Source: Bacteroidota bacterium | GTDB lineage: Bacteria > Bacteroidota > Bacteroidia > Chitinophagales > Chitinophagaceae | Direction of reading: 5' to 3' | Assembly (NCBI GenBank): GCA_947476825.1 | Contig: CANJRV010000014.1 | Span: 1 to 44,627 of the forward strand | Length of the DNA stretch: 44,627 bases | Part shown: positions 28,097 through 35,673 of the stretch, one piece after another | Layout of the letters: each line of letters starts with the position of its first letter | How positions within the stretch are numbered: the stretch's first letter is position 1 | Position numbers and translations under genes: made by a program | Notes under the pieces: generated by a model | Database searches by the model: none | What the model was told of the DNA's origin: nothing | Seen by the model: only the letters and a program-made list of their open reading frames with translations

Positions 28097-28891
28097 ATGA
28101 AAAACCTCCTACTCGCTCTTCTTTGTTGCATTTCATTCATGCAAATACATGCACAAGCACCACAAGGAATTCCTTATCAAAGTATCATTAGAAATGGCAA
28201 TGGCAATCTACTCATCAATCAATCTGTACAAGTACGATTTACGATACATGATAGTACAATGACTGGAAATATTGTTTACCAAGAAACCCATACTACCACT
28301 ACATCCGCGGCTGCGATGATCATCCTCACGATTGGACAAGGCACTGTTGTTTCAGGAAATTTCTCAACCATCAATTGGGGCAATGGTGCTAAGTTTATGC
28401 AAGTAGAATTGAATGCAAGTGGTGGAAATAATTATGTTAATTTAGGCACACAACAAATGATGAGTGTGCCTTTTGCATTGTATGCTAAGACAAGTGCAGA
28501 AGTAATTTCACCAGTTTATTCAATTGGATTAAATCCTGCATTGGGTGGGTATATATTTTGGGTATCATCTGATGGCAAACATGGTTTGGTTTGTGAAACT
28601 CAAGATCAAGGCACTAATGTGTCTTTGTATGTTGCATATAATATCATTAGTAACCCATTTAATCATTCATTGAATGGGGCAGTCTTTCATGATTGGAGAA
28701 TACCTTCTAAATACGAACTGAATATTTTATATCTCAATCGCATAGCAATTGGTGGCTTTAGCAACAATGACTATTGGAGCTCAAGTGAATTTTCATATAG
28801 CGATGCATGGTGTCAGTATTTCTTAAATGGAATCCAAGCCGAAACGTCCAAGAATAATCCGGCATATATTAGATCTGTCCGTTCCTTTTAA
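28097..28891 (+). CDS. Secreted protein: constant module plus DUF1566-like domain (array copy 2)
   Basis: 264 residues. The signal peptide is followed by the same constant module as at 27188 (protein nearly identical). The C-terminal domain of about 120 residues has GGYIFWVSSDGKHGLVCETQ, DWRIPSKYELNILYLNR and YWSSSEFS-type blocks ending AYIRSVRSF. This is the DUF1566/FISUMP-like fold, a lectin-like surface module. No sorting domain or lipobox is seen, so anchorage is unclear. A GLNPALGG-type linker joins the two domains. Confidence 0.8.
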   Translation: MKNLLLALLCCISFMQIHAQAPQGIPYQSIIRNGNGNLLINQSVQVRFTIHDSTMTGNIVYQETHTTTTSAAAMIILTIGQGTVVSGNFSTINWGNGAKFMQVELNASGGNNYVNLGTQQMMSVPFALYAKTSAEVISPVYSIGLNPALGGYIFWVSSDGKHGLVCETQDQGTNVSLYVAYNIISNPFNHSLNGAVFHDWRIPSKYELNILYLNRIAIGGFSNNDYWSSSEFSYSDAWCQYFLNGIQAETSKNNPAYIRSVRSF

Positions 28892-28907
28892 TTTTAAAAA
28901 TGACAAT

Positions 28908-30086
28908 ATGAAACAAACTCTATCCACACTCATATTACTTTGTCTCTTCATCGCAAGCATTGCTCAAGCACCACAAGGAATTCCTTATCAAAGTATCATT
29001 AGAAATGGCAATGGCAATCTACTCATCAATCAATCTATACAAGTACGATTTACGATACATGATAGCACCATGAATGGAAATATTGTTTACCAAGAAACCC
29101 ATGCTACCACTACATCAGCGGCTGCAATGATAATCCTCACGATAGGACAAGGCACCGTTGTTACAGGAAATTTCTCTACCATTAATTGGGGCAATGGTGC
29201 TAAGTTTATGCAAATAGAATTGGATGCAAGTGGTGGAAATAATTATGTTGATTTGGGTACACAACAAATGATGAGTGTGCCGTATGCTTTATGTGCCAGC
29301 CGTCTTAGTAATGGCACACTGCCATCTGTTAGTACTGATTCTATCAATGAAATTCTAAATACTTCTGCAAATATTTTGGCTACTGTGATTAACGATGGTA
29401 ATAATTCTTTTACAGTCAGAGGTATTTGCTGGAGTACAAACAACAATCCTACTTGTAATGATAATAGTTTACTCTTTGGAATTGGGACAGGTTTATTTAA
29501 TGGGAAACTTTTAGGGTTAATACCGAATACACTTTATTATGTTCGTAGTTATGCAGCCAATAATATTGGAATTTCTTACGGTAATTCATTAAGCTTTACA
29601 ACAGAAATTAAAGTTGGTGATTATTATCAAGGTGGTATCGTTGCCTATGTTTTACAGCCAGGTGATCCTGGATATGTAACCAATCAGCATCATGGTTTTA
29701 TAGCCTCCCCTATAGATCAAAGTTTAAGTATTCCATGGGCGACATCTAGCGCATTTCTTGGTGCAACTGGAACTGCATTAGGTACTGGCATTTCCAACAC
29801 AAATATTATTGTTTCGGCACAAACGAATGGAAATTTCGCTGCAATTCTATGCAATGACTTAATATTAAATGGCTATTCAGATTGGTATCTACCAAGTAAG
29901 GATGAATTGAACAAACTCTTTATCAACCAGGTTGTAATTGGTGGATTCACACAACTAAATCCTTACTATTGGAGTTCAAGTGAAATTATTGGTGACTCTG
30001 CTTATGCACAAAGTTTCGATATTGGATCGCCATTTGGTTCTACCAAGTCCCTTACTTATAGGCTCCGCGCCATTCGGTCTTTCTAA
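28908..30086 (+). CDS. Secreted protein: constant module, Fn3-like and DUF1566-like domains (array copy 3)
   Basis: 392 residues from ATG 28908, where a normal signal peptide (KQTLSTLILLCLFIASIAQ) begins. The frame is open upstream to 28827 only because it overlaps the previous gene. Domains in order are the constant module, an Fn3-like repeat (NSFTVRGICWSTNNNPT, TLYYVRSYAANNIG, LSFTTE) and a DUF1566-like domain (GDYYQGGIVAYVLQPGDPGY, SDWYLPSKDELNKLF, YWSSSEI, LRAIRSF). The gap to the previous gene is 16 bp. Probably a surface protein; ligand unknown. Confidence 0.82.
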   Translation: MKQTLSTLILLCLFIASIAQAPQGIPYQSIIRNGNGNLLINQSIQVRFTIHDSTMNGNIVYQETHATTTSAAAMIILTIGQGTVVTGNFSTINWGNGAKFMQIELDASGGNNYVDLGTQQMMSVPYALCASRLSNGTLPSVSTDSINEILNTSANILATVINDGNNSFTVRGICWSTNNNPTCNDNSLLFGIGTGLFNGKLLGLIPNTLYYVRSYAANNIGISYGNSLSFTTEIKVGDYYQGGIVAYVLQPGDPGYVTNQHHGFIASPIDQSLSIPWATSSAFLGATGTALGTGISNTNIIVSAQTNGNFAAILCNDLILNGYSDWYLPSKDELNKLFINQVVIGGFTQLNPYYWSSSEIIGDSAYAQSFDIGSPFGSTKSLTYRLRAIRSF

Positions 30087-30136
30087 AAAAACTTTATACC
30101 CAATTCAAAAACCAGAATCACTAAATTTACAAACCC

Positions 30137-30931
30137 ATGAAACATCTTATCATCCTCTTCTGCTTCTTAAGCACTACACAATACCTTGCTGCACAAAGCA
30201 TTTCTCGTTCTGTATTACCAAGCCATGGTGGCAATTATACGGATAGTAATCTACAAGTGAGTTATACCATCGGTGAAACATTTACGCAAACACTATCTAC
30301 GAATGATATCATTGCTACGCAAGGGTTTCAGCAGCCAGATAGTTTAAGTCCTATTGCGCTGCATCTTACTTTTTATATACAAGGTTATTATATCAACAAT
30401 CACCAAATGAGTCCTGCATTATACAATTCGGGTATTGGTTCTGATATGGATATTGTCGACACAGTGGAAGTGAGCATCATTAACCCTACACCGCCTTATG
30501 CAGTAGCACAAACTACAAAAGCTGTATTGCATGCAGACGGTAAACTACATTGCACATTCCATCCAATGCTATTGGGAAGCAGCTATTATATTGCCTTGCG
30601 ACATAGAAGTATTGTAGAAACATGGAGCGCCAATCCTATCACCTTCAACAAAAATACCTATTATGATTTCAGTACCTCTGCGGCACAAGCACTTGGCAAT
30701 AGTCAAGTAGATGCAGAAGTAGAAGGCATTTATTCCATCTATAATGGCGATGTAAACCAAGATGAAACGATTGACTCAAACGATTTCTTGGTTATGGATG
30801 ATGATATGCAAAACTTCAATAGCGGTTATTTATCTACAGACTTAAATGGTGATGGCACTACAGATTCAAATGACTTCTTGATTTTGGATAATAATTTACA
30901 GAGCTTTATAGGTGCGATAACGCTGCCTTAG
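30137..30931 (+). CDS. Secreted protein with C-terminal dockerin-like calcium-binding repeats
   Basis: 264 residues with a signal peptide ending YLAAQ. The N-terminal half has SYTIGETFTQTLSTND and TQGFQQPDS, a pattern frequent in T9SS-exported proteins. The C-terminus carries two EF-hand-type loops, GDVNQDETIDSNDF and TDLNGDGTTDSNDF, spaced as in type I dockerins. Dockerins bind cohesins in cellulosomes; in Bacteroidota such repeats occur at C-termini without known cohesins, so here they may simply bind calcium. It is the last gene of the secreted operon, 50 bp after the previous one. A TAAATTTA box (30122-30129) could also start it separately. Confidence 0.75.
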   Translation: MKHLIILFCFLSTTQYLAAQSISRSVLPSHGGNYTDSNLQVSYTIGETFTQTLSTNDIIATQGFQQPDSLSPIALHLTFYIQGYYINNHQMSPALYNSGIGSDMDIVDTVEVSIINPTPPYAVAQTTKAVLHADGKLHCTFHPMLLGSSYYIALRHRSIVETWSANPITFNKNTYYDFSTSAAQALGNSQVDAEVEGIYSIYNGDVNQDETIDSNDFLVMDDDMQNFNSGYLSTDLNGDGTTDSNDFLILDNNLQSFIGAITLP

Positions 30932-30943
30932 TTGATTCAATTA

Positions 30944-31039
30944 TTGTCGGAATCAGGATTCATAGGAAGAAAAGATTTGCAGGATAAAAACAAACAAATC
31001 CTGATAATTCTAAATTCTGGATAATCCTGATTCAGACAA
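30944..31039. repeat. 95-bp palindromic repeat, copy 1
   Basis: Begins TTGTCGGAATCAGGATTCA and ends with the inverse AATCCTGATTCAGACAA, with partial internal symmetry (AGGATAAAAACAAACAAATC, CTGATAATTC). The same direct-orientation sequence recurs at 33256-33350. It belongs to the common Bacteroidota class of GAATCAGGAT...ATCCTGATTC palindromes. Confidence 0.88.
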
Positions 31040-31076
31040 ATTCCACTATTTTCAAGCCCACAATTAATTTATTCAC

Positions 31077-31084
31077 TAAATTTG
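31077..31084 (+). promoter_or_regulatory. Putative -7 box (TAAATTTG) of the toxin-antitoxin operon
   Basis: Exact TAnnTTTG match 16 bases before the antitoxin ATG. Confidence 0.45.
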
Positions 31085-31100
31085 AGAAAAATATTTTTAT

Positions 31101-31358
31101 ATGACGACTATTGAATTAAAAGAACAATTAATTAGCAAAATAAAAATAACTGATAATAATGATTTGCTGGAAATGATGCTAGATCTTGTTGAAATCGAAT
31201 CAGATGATCAAAGTATTTATCAATTGAATGAGAATCAGTTGCACGAAATTGATCTAAGTAAACAACAAATTAAGAATGGGGAATTTTATACACATGATGA
31301 AGCAAATGAAATTACGCAAAAATGGTTAAGCCAATTATCTGGTCAAACCGAGCTTTAG
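31101..31358 (+). CDS. Putative antitoxin of a RelE/ParE-type module
   Basis: 85 residues, acidic and helical (TIELKEQLISKIKITDNND, LLEMMLDLVEIESDDQ), ending with a Gln-rich stretch (QLHEIDLSKQQIKNGEFYTH). The form is typical of small Bacteroidota antitoxins that neutralise RelE/ParE toxins through a flexible C-terminus. No clear DNA-binding fold is recognised. The call depends on its position: it is directly upstream of, and overlaps by 37 bp, a toxin-like gene. Confidence 0.75.
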   Translation: MTTIELKEQLISKIKITDNNDLLEMMLDLVEIESDDQSIYQLNENQLHEIDLSKQQIKNGEFYTHDEANEITQKWLSQLSGQTEL

Positions 31359-31621
31359 AAAATAAATTATCCATTCTTAAATATTGGTTTATCCGAAATA
31401 AGTCCAATGTTTATTGTATCAAACTTGATAAGTTATTTGATAAAGCCGCATTAACAATAAGTCATAATACAAGTTTAGGAAGACCCACCGACAACCCATC
31501 CGTTAAGAGAATTGTGGTCGAGCATTATTCAATATTCTTTACAGAGAGTGAAGTAGCTATTGAGATTTTACACATTTGGGATAATCGACGAAAGCAAGGA
31601 ACATCAGCCTATAGATTGTAA
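31322..31621 (+). CDS. RelE/ParE-family toxin
   Basis: 99 residues with the family plan: an N-terminal strand (PIIWSNRALENK), helices (LSILKYWFIRNKSNVYC, KLDKLFDKAALTI), a central GRPTDNPSVKRIVVEHYSIFF, and the C-terminal strand with EILHIWDNRRKQG, the usual end signature of these proteins. RelE members cut mRNA on the ribosome and ParE members poison gyrase; sequence alone does not separate them here. The ATG at 31322 is inside the antitoxin gene, with a 37-bp overlap that is longer than usual but required to keep the first strand. Confidence 0.85.
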   Translation: MVKPIIWSNRALENKLSILKYWFIRNKSNVYCIKLDKLFDKAALTISHNTSLGRPTDNPSVKRIVVEHYSIFFTESEVAIEILHIWDNRRKQGTSAYRL

Positions 31622-31746
31622 ATTCATGAGTCCTCTTGCTACAAAATGCAGCCAATGCATTCTTTTGTTTGGTGGGATCAACTATTTGGTTTCATGTTTC
31701 TCTTTACATTTTTAGTTTAGCCAGGTACTATTTCTTGTAAATTCAT

Positions 31747-31779
31747 AAATTGCGAGATTATCGCATAATCTCGCAATTT
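31747..31779. promoter_or_regulatory. 15-bp perfect palindrome upstream of fic (operator or terminator)
   Basis: AAATTGCGAGATTAT (31747-31761), loop CGC, and its perfect complement (31765-31779). It is followed immediately by the -7 box TATTTTTG (31784-31791). It covers the expected -33 region of that promoter, so a repressor bound here would block it. It could also terminate the upstream toxin gene, since T-rich sequence follows. Confidence 0.6.
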
Positions 31780-31783
31780 TTAT

Positions 31784-31791
31784 TATTTTTG
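31784..31791 (+). promoter_or_regulatory. Putative -7 box (TATTTTTG) of the fic gene
   Basis: Exact TAnnTTTG match, 17 bases before the ATG at 31809 and four bases after the palindrome. Confidence 0.5.
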
Positions 31792-31808
31792 AATACTAAT
31801 TATAGAAG

Positions 31809-33110
31809 ATGATTGAACAAGCACCAATGTATAATAAAGAATTAGACGATATATACTTATTGGCTAAACTTAAAATGGATGGCACTTTACAAAAAATTCA
31901 AGACGAATATCTGTACTGGGACAAAATAAAATATAAAGCTACTGATTGTAGTCCAGCTGAATTATGGGCAGCGATAAAATTATTTAGGAGAATAAGGTCA
32001 AGTCGAGTAAAATTTGGTAGCCATGATTTTACTTATGTTATTACGGATTATATGCAAAGAGCGCTTCATCAATTTGATTTACATATTGGTGGAACTTTAG
32101 GAAGTAATATAGGAATTGCTGAAACTGACAAAACTAAGTATATCATCAACTCTATCATGGAAGAAGCTATTTCTAGTAGCCAAATGGAAGGCGCAAATAC
32201 GACTAGAAAAAAAGCGAAAGAAATGATACAGCAAGAGAAAAAACCAAAAAATAAATCAGAACAAATGATAATGAACAATTTCATTACGATGAAGTATATT
32301 GTTCAAAATAAAAATGAAGAACTCACACTAGATAAAATTTTACATATCCACAAATTAATATCTACCCAAACCCTTGATGATTCCCTAGATGAGGGAAAAT
32401 TAAGATCTACTAATGAAATACATGTGGTAAATCATTCCAATGGAGAAATTGTACATACACCTCCTACATCAGATGAATTACCCCTCTTGATGAAAAGCCT
32501 CGTTGATTTTTTCAACCAAGATGGAAAGACCTTTCTACATCCTATTATTAAAGGTTGTATCATTCATTTTATGATTGGCTGGATTCACCCTTTTACAGAT
32601 GGAAATGGCAGAACAGCTAGAGCATTATTTTATTGGTTTATGCTACAGCAAGGTTATTGGCTCACAGAATACTTATCCATTTCAAGAATTATTAAAGATT
32701 CAAAATCACAATATGAAAAAGCTTATTTATATTCAGAAATCGATGAAAACGATTTAAGCTATTTCATAACCTATCATATCCAAACCATGGAAAAAGCTTT
32801 TCATGCCTTAAAGGAATATATAAATAGAAAACAAAAAGAAGTCATTCAAGCGGCTAGGTTTATGAAGATTCCTGGCGTAAATGAGAGAATGGCACAAGTT
32901 ATAAAAATCATTTTCGATGATTCTGAAAGAATATTTAATAGTAAAGAAATAGAATCAAGATTTCATATATCAAACTTTACTGCAAGGTCCGATTTAAAAT
33001 CATTGGTTGAATTGGGCTTTTTGGATACTATTCAAGTAAATAAGAAAAAACAAAGTTTTATTAAATCACAAGATTTTGATAAAGTAATTCGAAAATATAA
33101 AATTCGATAA
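31809..33110 (+). CDS. Fic-domain protein with N-terminal inhibitory motif and C-terminal winged helix
   Basis: 433 residues. The Fic core motif HPFTDGNGRTAR (about 260-271) has the catalytic His and the anion-binding loop, so the protein is expected to transfer AMP (or another nucleotide part) to hydroxyl groups of target proteins. The inhibitory motif SxxxEG, here SSQMEG at about residues 122-127, is N-terminal, which makes it a class II, self-restrained Fic. The C-terminus (about 360-433) is a winged-helix DNA-binding domain (FNSKEIESRFHISNFTARSD, LVELGFLDTI). This suits autoregulation through the palindrome just upstream. The target is unknown. It follows the toxin-antitoxin pair by about 190 bp. 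Confidence 0.93.
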   Translation: MIEQAPMYNKELDDIYLLAKLKMDGTLQKIQDEYLYWDKIKYKATDCSPAELWAAIKLFRRIRSSRVKFGSHDFTYVITDYMQRALHQFDLHIGGTLGSNIGIAETDKTKYIINSIMEEAISSSQMEGANTTRKKAKEMIQQEKKPKNKSEQMIMNNFITMKYIVQNKNEELTLDKILHIHKLISTQTLDDSLDEGKLRSTNEIHVVNHSNGEIVHTPPTSDELPLLMKSLVDFFNQDGKTFLHPIIKGCIIHFMIGWIHPFTDGNGRTARALFYWFMLQQGYWLTEYLSISRIIKDSKSQYEKAYLYSEIDENDLSYFITYHIQTMEKAFHALKEYINRKQKEVIQAARFMKIPGVNERMAQVIKIIFDDSERIFNSKEIESRFHISNFTARSDLKSLVELGFLDTIQVNKKKQSFIKSQDFDKVIRKYKIR

Positions 33111-33127
33111 TATCCATTCACCCTATT

Positions 33128-33216
33128 GGTTGGTGTCCCACCAACCAACTTTTGGACATTTCGGTTGGTGTCCCACCAACCAACTTTTGGACATTTCGGT
33201 TGGTGTCCCACCAACC
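33128..33216. repeat. 35-bp tandem repeat with three identical hairpins
   Basis: GGTTGGTGTCCCACCAACC occurs at 33128, 33163 and 33198, an exact 35-bp period, separated by two identical 16-base spacers (AACTTTTGGACATTTC). Each unit forms an 8-bp perfect stem with a TCC loop. It starts 17 bp after the fic stop. It may shield or end the fic transcript. Confidence 0.92.
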
Positions 33217-33227
33217 GATAAAAAAGT

Positions 33228-33447
33228 ATCATAGTTCACACATTTCATTTAAATATTGTCGGAATCAGGATTCACAGGATGAAAAGATTTGTAGGATGAG
33301 AAAAACAAATCCTGATAATTCTAAAATATTAATAATCCTAAATCAAACAAATTATAAATCATGATTCAGATTGTATAATATTTTCTGATCAAATCATAGT
33401 AATCATATTAATCAATAAAATCATAGTTCAGACATTCATTCAATTAT
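33228..33447. repeat. AT-rich direct repeats flanking the second palindromic repeat
   Basis: ATCATAGTTCACACATTTCA at 33228 and ATCATAGTTCAGACATTCAT at 33420 are near-identical direct copies on either side of the 33256-33350 palindromic repeat. Between the latter and 33420, more ATCAT(A/G)..-type units occur (ATCATGATTCAGA, AATCATAGTAATCAT). This fills the rest of the 343-bp gene-free stretch 33111-33453. Confidence 0.7.
33256..33350. repeat. 95-bp palindromic repeat, copy 2
   Basis: Direct-orientation copy of 30944-31039. The first 60 bp match closely (TTGTCGGAATCAGGATTCA, GAAAAGATTTG, ACAAATCCTGATAATTCTAA). The right arm is decayed (AATCCTAAATCAAACAA). With copy 1 it brackets the toxin-antitoxin and fic genes. 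Confidence 0.85.
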
Positions 33448-33453
33448 TTCACC

Positions 33454-34374
33454 CTATTTTAATTTCTCATACGCTTCATCAAAAGACGGTGTAGGAATGT
33501 TCAATAATTTCCCTTCACGCATTACATATCCCGTTATGGTATCTAATTCTGTTTTGCCATCGCCTTTCCAAAAGTCGCGCTGCATAGAGGATGTAGCACC
33601 AAAGGGAAAGGATTGCAATTTTTTATAGGTTGCATCTATCATGTCGCTTTCAAAAGAAATTCCTTTTGCCAAAGCAATTTGATTTACTTCTTGCAACAAG
33701 GCCAATAAAAATGCAGCCTTCGTTTCATCCGCTAAAATTTCACCGGTTGTGTTTTCATAATAAGAAGTAGCTGTTGAATTTGCAGCTACCAAATGAAATT
33801 TTTCCCACATCACCGCCGACATATTTTGTGTCAGTGTAGCTTCAATCTTTGCTTGTAGAAAAATTTGTTCTAAGGCTATTAATTTATCATTCGTGGAATT
33901 ATCTAACCCAAAATAGAGTGTTTGTATATTCCCTACATTTTGGACAATACCATACTCTTTAATAGACGATACAATGTATACACAGCCACCTAACACTAAA
34001 TTCTGTGGCAATAAAGCGCTTATTTTTTCAGGACTTTCCACACCATTCAAAAAAGGAATGAGGATGGTATCAGCGCCTATGCACGGCTTCAATTGATGTA
34101 TGGTTTCTTCAAGATCATAGCTTTTGGTACAAAGTAAAATGTAATCTACTTCGCCAAAATCAGATGGATTGTCACTTGCCAATGTAGGTTTGGCAATCCA
34201 TGTTTGATCGCCATGTATTACCTTCAAACCATCTTGCTGTATGCGCTGTAGGTGTTTGCCCCTTGCTAAAAAATAAATCTCTACCGCATCACTTGCCGAA
34301 AATGATTTGGCGAGCAAACCGCCAAACCATCCACCAACACCACCAATTCCTGCAACTTAAATTTTAGTTTTCAT
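33454..34374 (-). pseudogene. panE: 2-dehydropantoate 2-reductase-like gene with a nonsense codon at codon 6
   Basis: The protein is a ketopantoate-reductase family member: VDYILLCTKSYDLEETI, ILIPFLNGVESPEKI, MWEKFHLVAANSTATSYY, QRDFWKGDGKTELDTITGYV. The expected start is ATG 34374, reading MKTKI, then TAA at 34357-34359, then VAGIGGVGGWFGG, the NADPH-binding Rossmann loop. A single T-to-A change (TAA to AAA) would restore the normal KIKVAGIGGVGG start. The remaining frame can start only at a TTG at 34317, which would lack the nucleotide-binding loop. I call it a pseudogene or a sequence error. It is last in the minus-strand group behind galE, 29 bp away. True PanE or a related reductase cannot be separated. 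Confidence 0.8.
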
Positions 34375-34403
34375 TTATTGATTATTAAAAAAATAACACC
34401 CAA

Positions 34404-35435
34404 TTATTGGATATTATTTCTCTCTTTCAATTTTAATTGCCATGCCCAGGCCGTACCCATCATTTGATTCAAGTCATATTGTGGCGACCAATTCAATCGT
34501 GTTTTAACCAATTCATTATTGGCATAAATCGCCACTACATCCCCTTCTCGGCGAGGCCCTAATTCATAATTTAATTGCACACCACTTACTGCTTCAAAAG
34601 ATTTAATTGCTTCCAGCACAGACACACCATTACCCGAACCAAGATTTAATATTTCGTAGTTCTGCGTATTTCTATTTTCAATCATGTATTGCAATGCTTT
34701 TGTATGTGCACTAGCAATATCCATGACATGAATAAAATCACGAATACAAGAACCATCTCGTGTATCATAATCTGTACCCCATACATACATTTTTTTAATT
34801 TGACCGATGGCAGTTTGTGTAATTACTGGTACTAAATTATTTGGTACATCAATAGGCAATTCACCAATAGATGCAGATGGATGCGCACCAACTGGATTGA
34901 AATATCGAAGTAAAATATAGTTTGCTGCTGAAGCTTTTGCCACATCATAAATCACTTGCTCACCCATTTGTTTGGTTGCAGCATAAGCACATTCCGCTTT
35001 CGCTAATGGCGTATCTTCTGTAACGGGCAATTTTTCTACATTACCATACACAGAACAAGAAGATGAAAATACAAAACTAGAAATTTTAAATTCGTCTACG
35101 CATTTCAACATGTTGATAAGCGAATACATATTGTTTTCATAATAACGAATAGGAAACTCAACACTTTCTGGAACAGATTTAAAAGCAGCGAAATGAATGA
35201 TGCCTTTGATATCTTGGTTCTCTGCAAACACGGCGCGCACAGCTTCCAAATTACAAATATCGACATTGTAATTTTTTACATCTACGCCAGTAATTTCTTT
35301 TATTCCATTAAAAGTATTGGGAGATGAACGAGAAAAATTGTCCATGGATATTACGTCAAATCCATTGGTAATCAAATCCACTATGGTGTGCGAACCAATA
35401 TATCCTGCACCACCTGTCACTAATATTTTAGCCAT
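34404..35435 (-). CDS. galE: UDP-glucose 4-epimerase
   Basis: Interconverts UDP-glucose and UDP-galactose for surface polysaccharides and galactose use. 343 residues. The NAD-binding loop GGAGYIGSH is at residues 8-16. The catalytic Ser in SSSCSVYG (about 124-131) and Tyr151/Lys155 of YAATK follow. RYFNPVGAHPS and the C-terminal RREGDVVAIYANNELVKTRL are typical of GalE. It lies 4 bp after a small membrane-protein gene and is part of a minus-strand run from murF to the broken panE. Confidence 0.97.
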   Translation of the reverse strand: MAKILVTGGAGYIGSHTIVDLITNGFDVISMDNFSRSSPNTFNGIKEITGVDVKNYNVDICNLEAVRAVFAENQDIKGIIHFAAFKSVPESVEFPIRYYENNMYSLINMLKCVDEFKISSFVFSSSCSVYGNVEKLPVTEDTPLAKAECAYAATKQMGEQVIYDVAKASAANYILLRYFNPVGAHPSASIGELPIDVPNNLVPVITQTAIGQIKKMYVWGTDYDTRDGSCIRDFIHVMDIASAHTKALQYMIENRNTQNYEILNLGSGNGVSVLEAIKSFEAVSGVQLNYELGPRREGDVVAIYANNELVKTRLNWSPQYDLNQMMGTAWAWQLKLKERNNIQ

Positions 35436-35439
35436 GTTA

Positions 35440-35667
35440 TTATTTTTTCAATTTTAAAATTGTGTAAAAATCGTACCCGAAATAGCGTAAGCAAGCGAGT
35501 AGTATGACCGTTGCGAACACCTCATCTATATTACCGATAAAAGGAATATTATCTCTTATGATTTCATATCTGCCTAGTCCTAAGTTTAATATATAGAGCA
35601 AACAAACCGCACCCAATATGGCTATCAGCTTACTCTTATTTATATATGCATCTAATTTATCAGCCAT
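35440..35667 (-). CDS. Small membrane protein, possibly DUF1232/YkvA-like
   Basis: 75 residues with two hydrophobic segments (about 14-32 and 48-62) linked by YEIIRDNIPFIGNIDEVFAT. The IPFIGNIDE stretch recalls the IPxxGxxDD motif of DUF1232 (YkvA-like) proteins, but the match is short and I do not rely on it. The ATG at 35667 is 6 bp after murF and the stop is 4 bp before galE, so it is surely cotranscribed with them. Confidence 0.7.
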   Translation of the reverse strand: MADKLDAYINKSKLIAILGAVCLLYILNLGLGRYEIIRDNIPFIGNIDEVFATVILLACLRYFGYDFYTILKLKK

Positions 35668-35673
35668 ACCTTT

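Larger units (their letters stand above)
27245..29291 (+). repeat. Three direct copies of a module of about 330 bp
   Basis: Copies lie at about 27245-27572, 28154-28482 and 28965-29291. By eye more than 90 percent of bases agree between copies over the whole length, while signal peptides and everything 3' of the module differ. High DNA identity beside unrelated flanks suggests recent duplication or gene conversion. Confidence 0.88.

Noticed and set aside
28827-28907. Upstream start of the third array gene
   Set aside because: It would overlap the previous gene and hide the signal peptide that begins at ATG 28908.
33128-33216. CRISPR array
   Set aside because: The spacers are identical and only 16 bp long, and there are no cas genes.
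15374-34374. TAA recoded as a sense codon (Glu or Lys)
   Set aside because: TAA is the normal stop of most genes in the window, for example pyrG, mfd and glyS. Two isolated nonsense codons are better explained by mutation or error.
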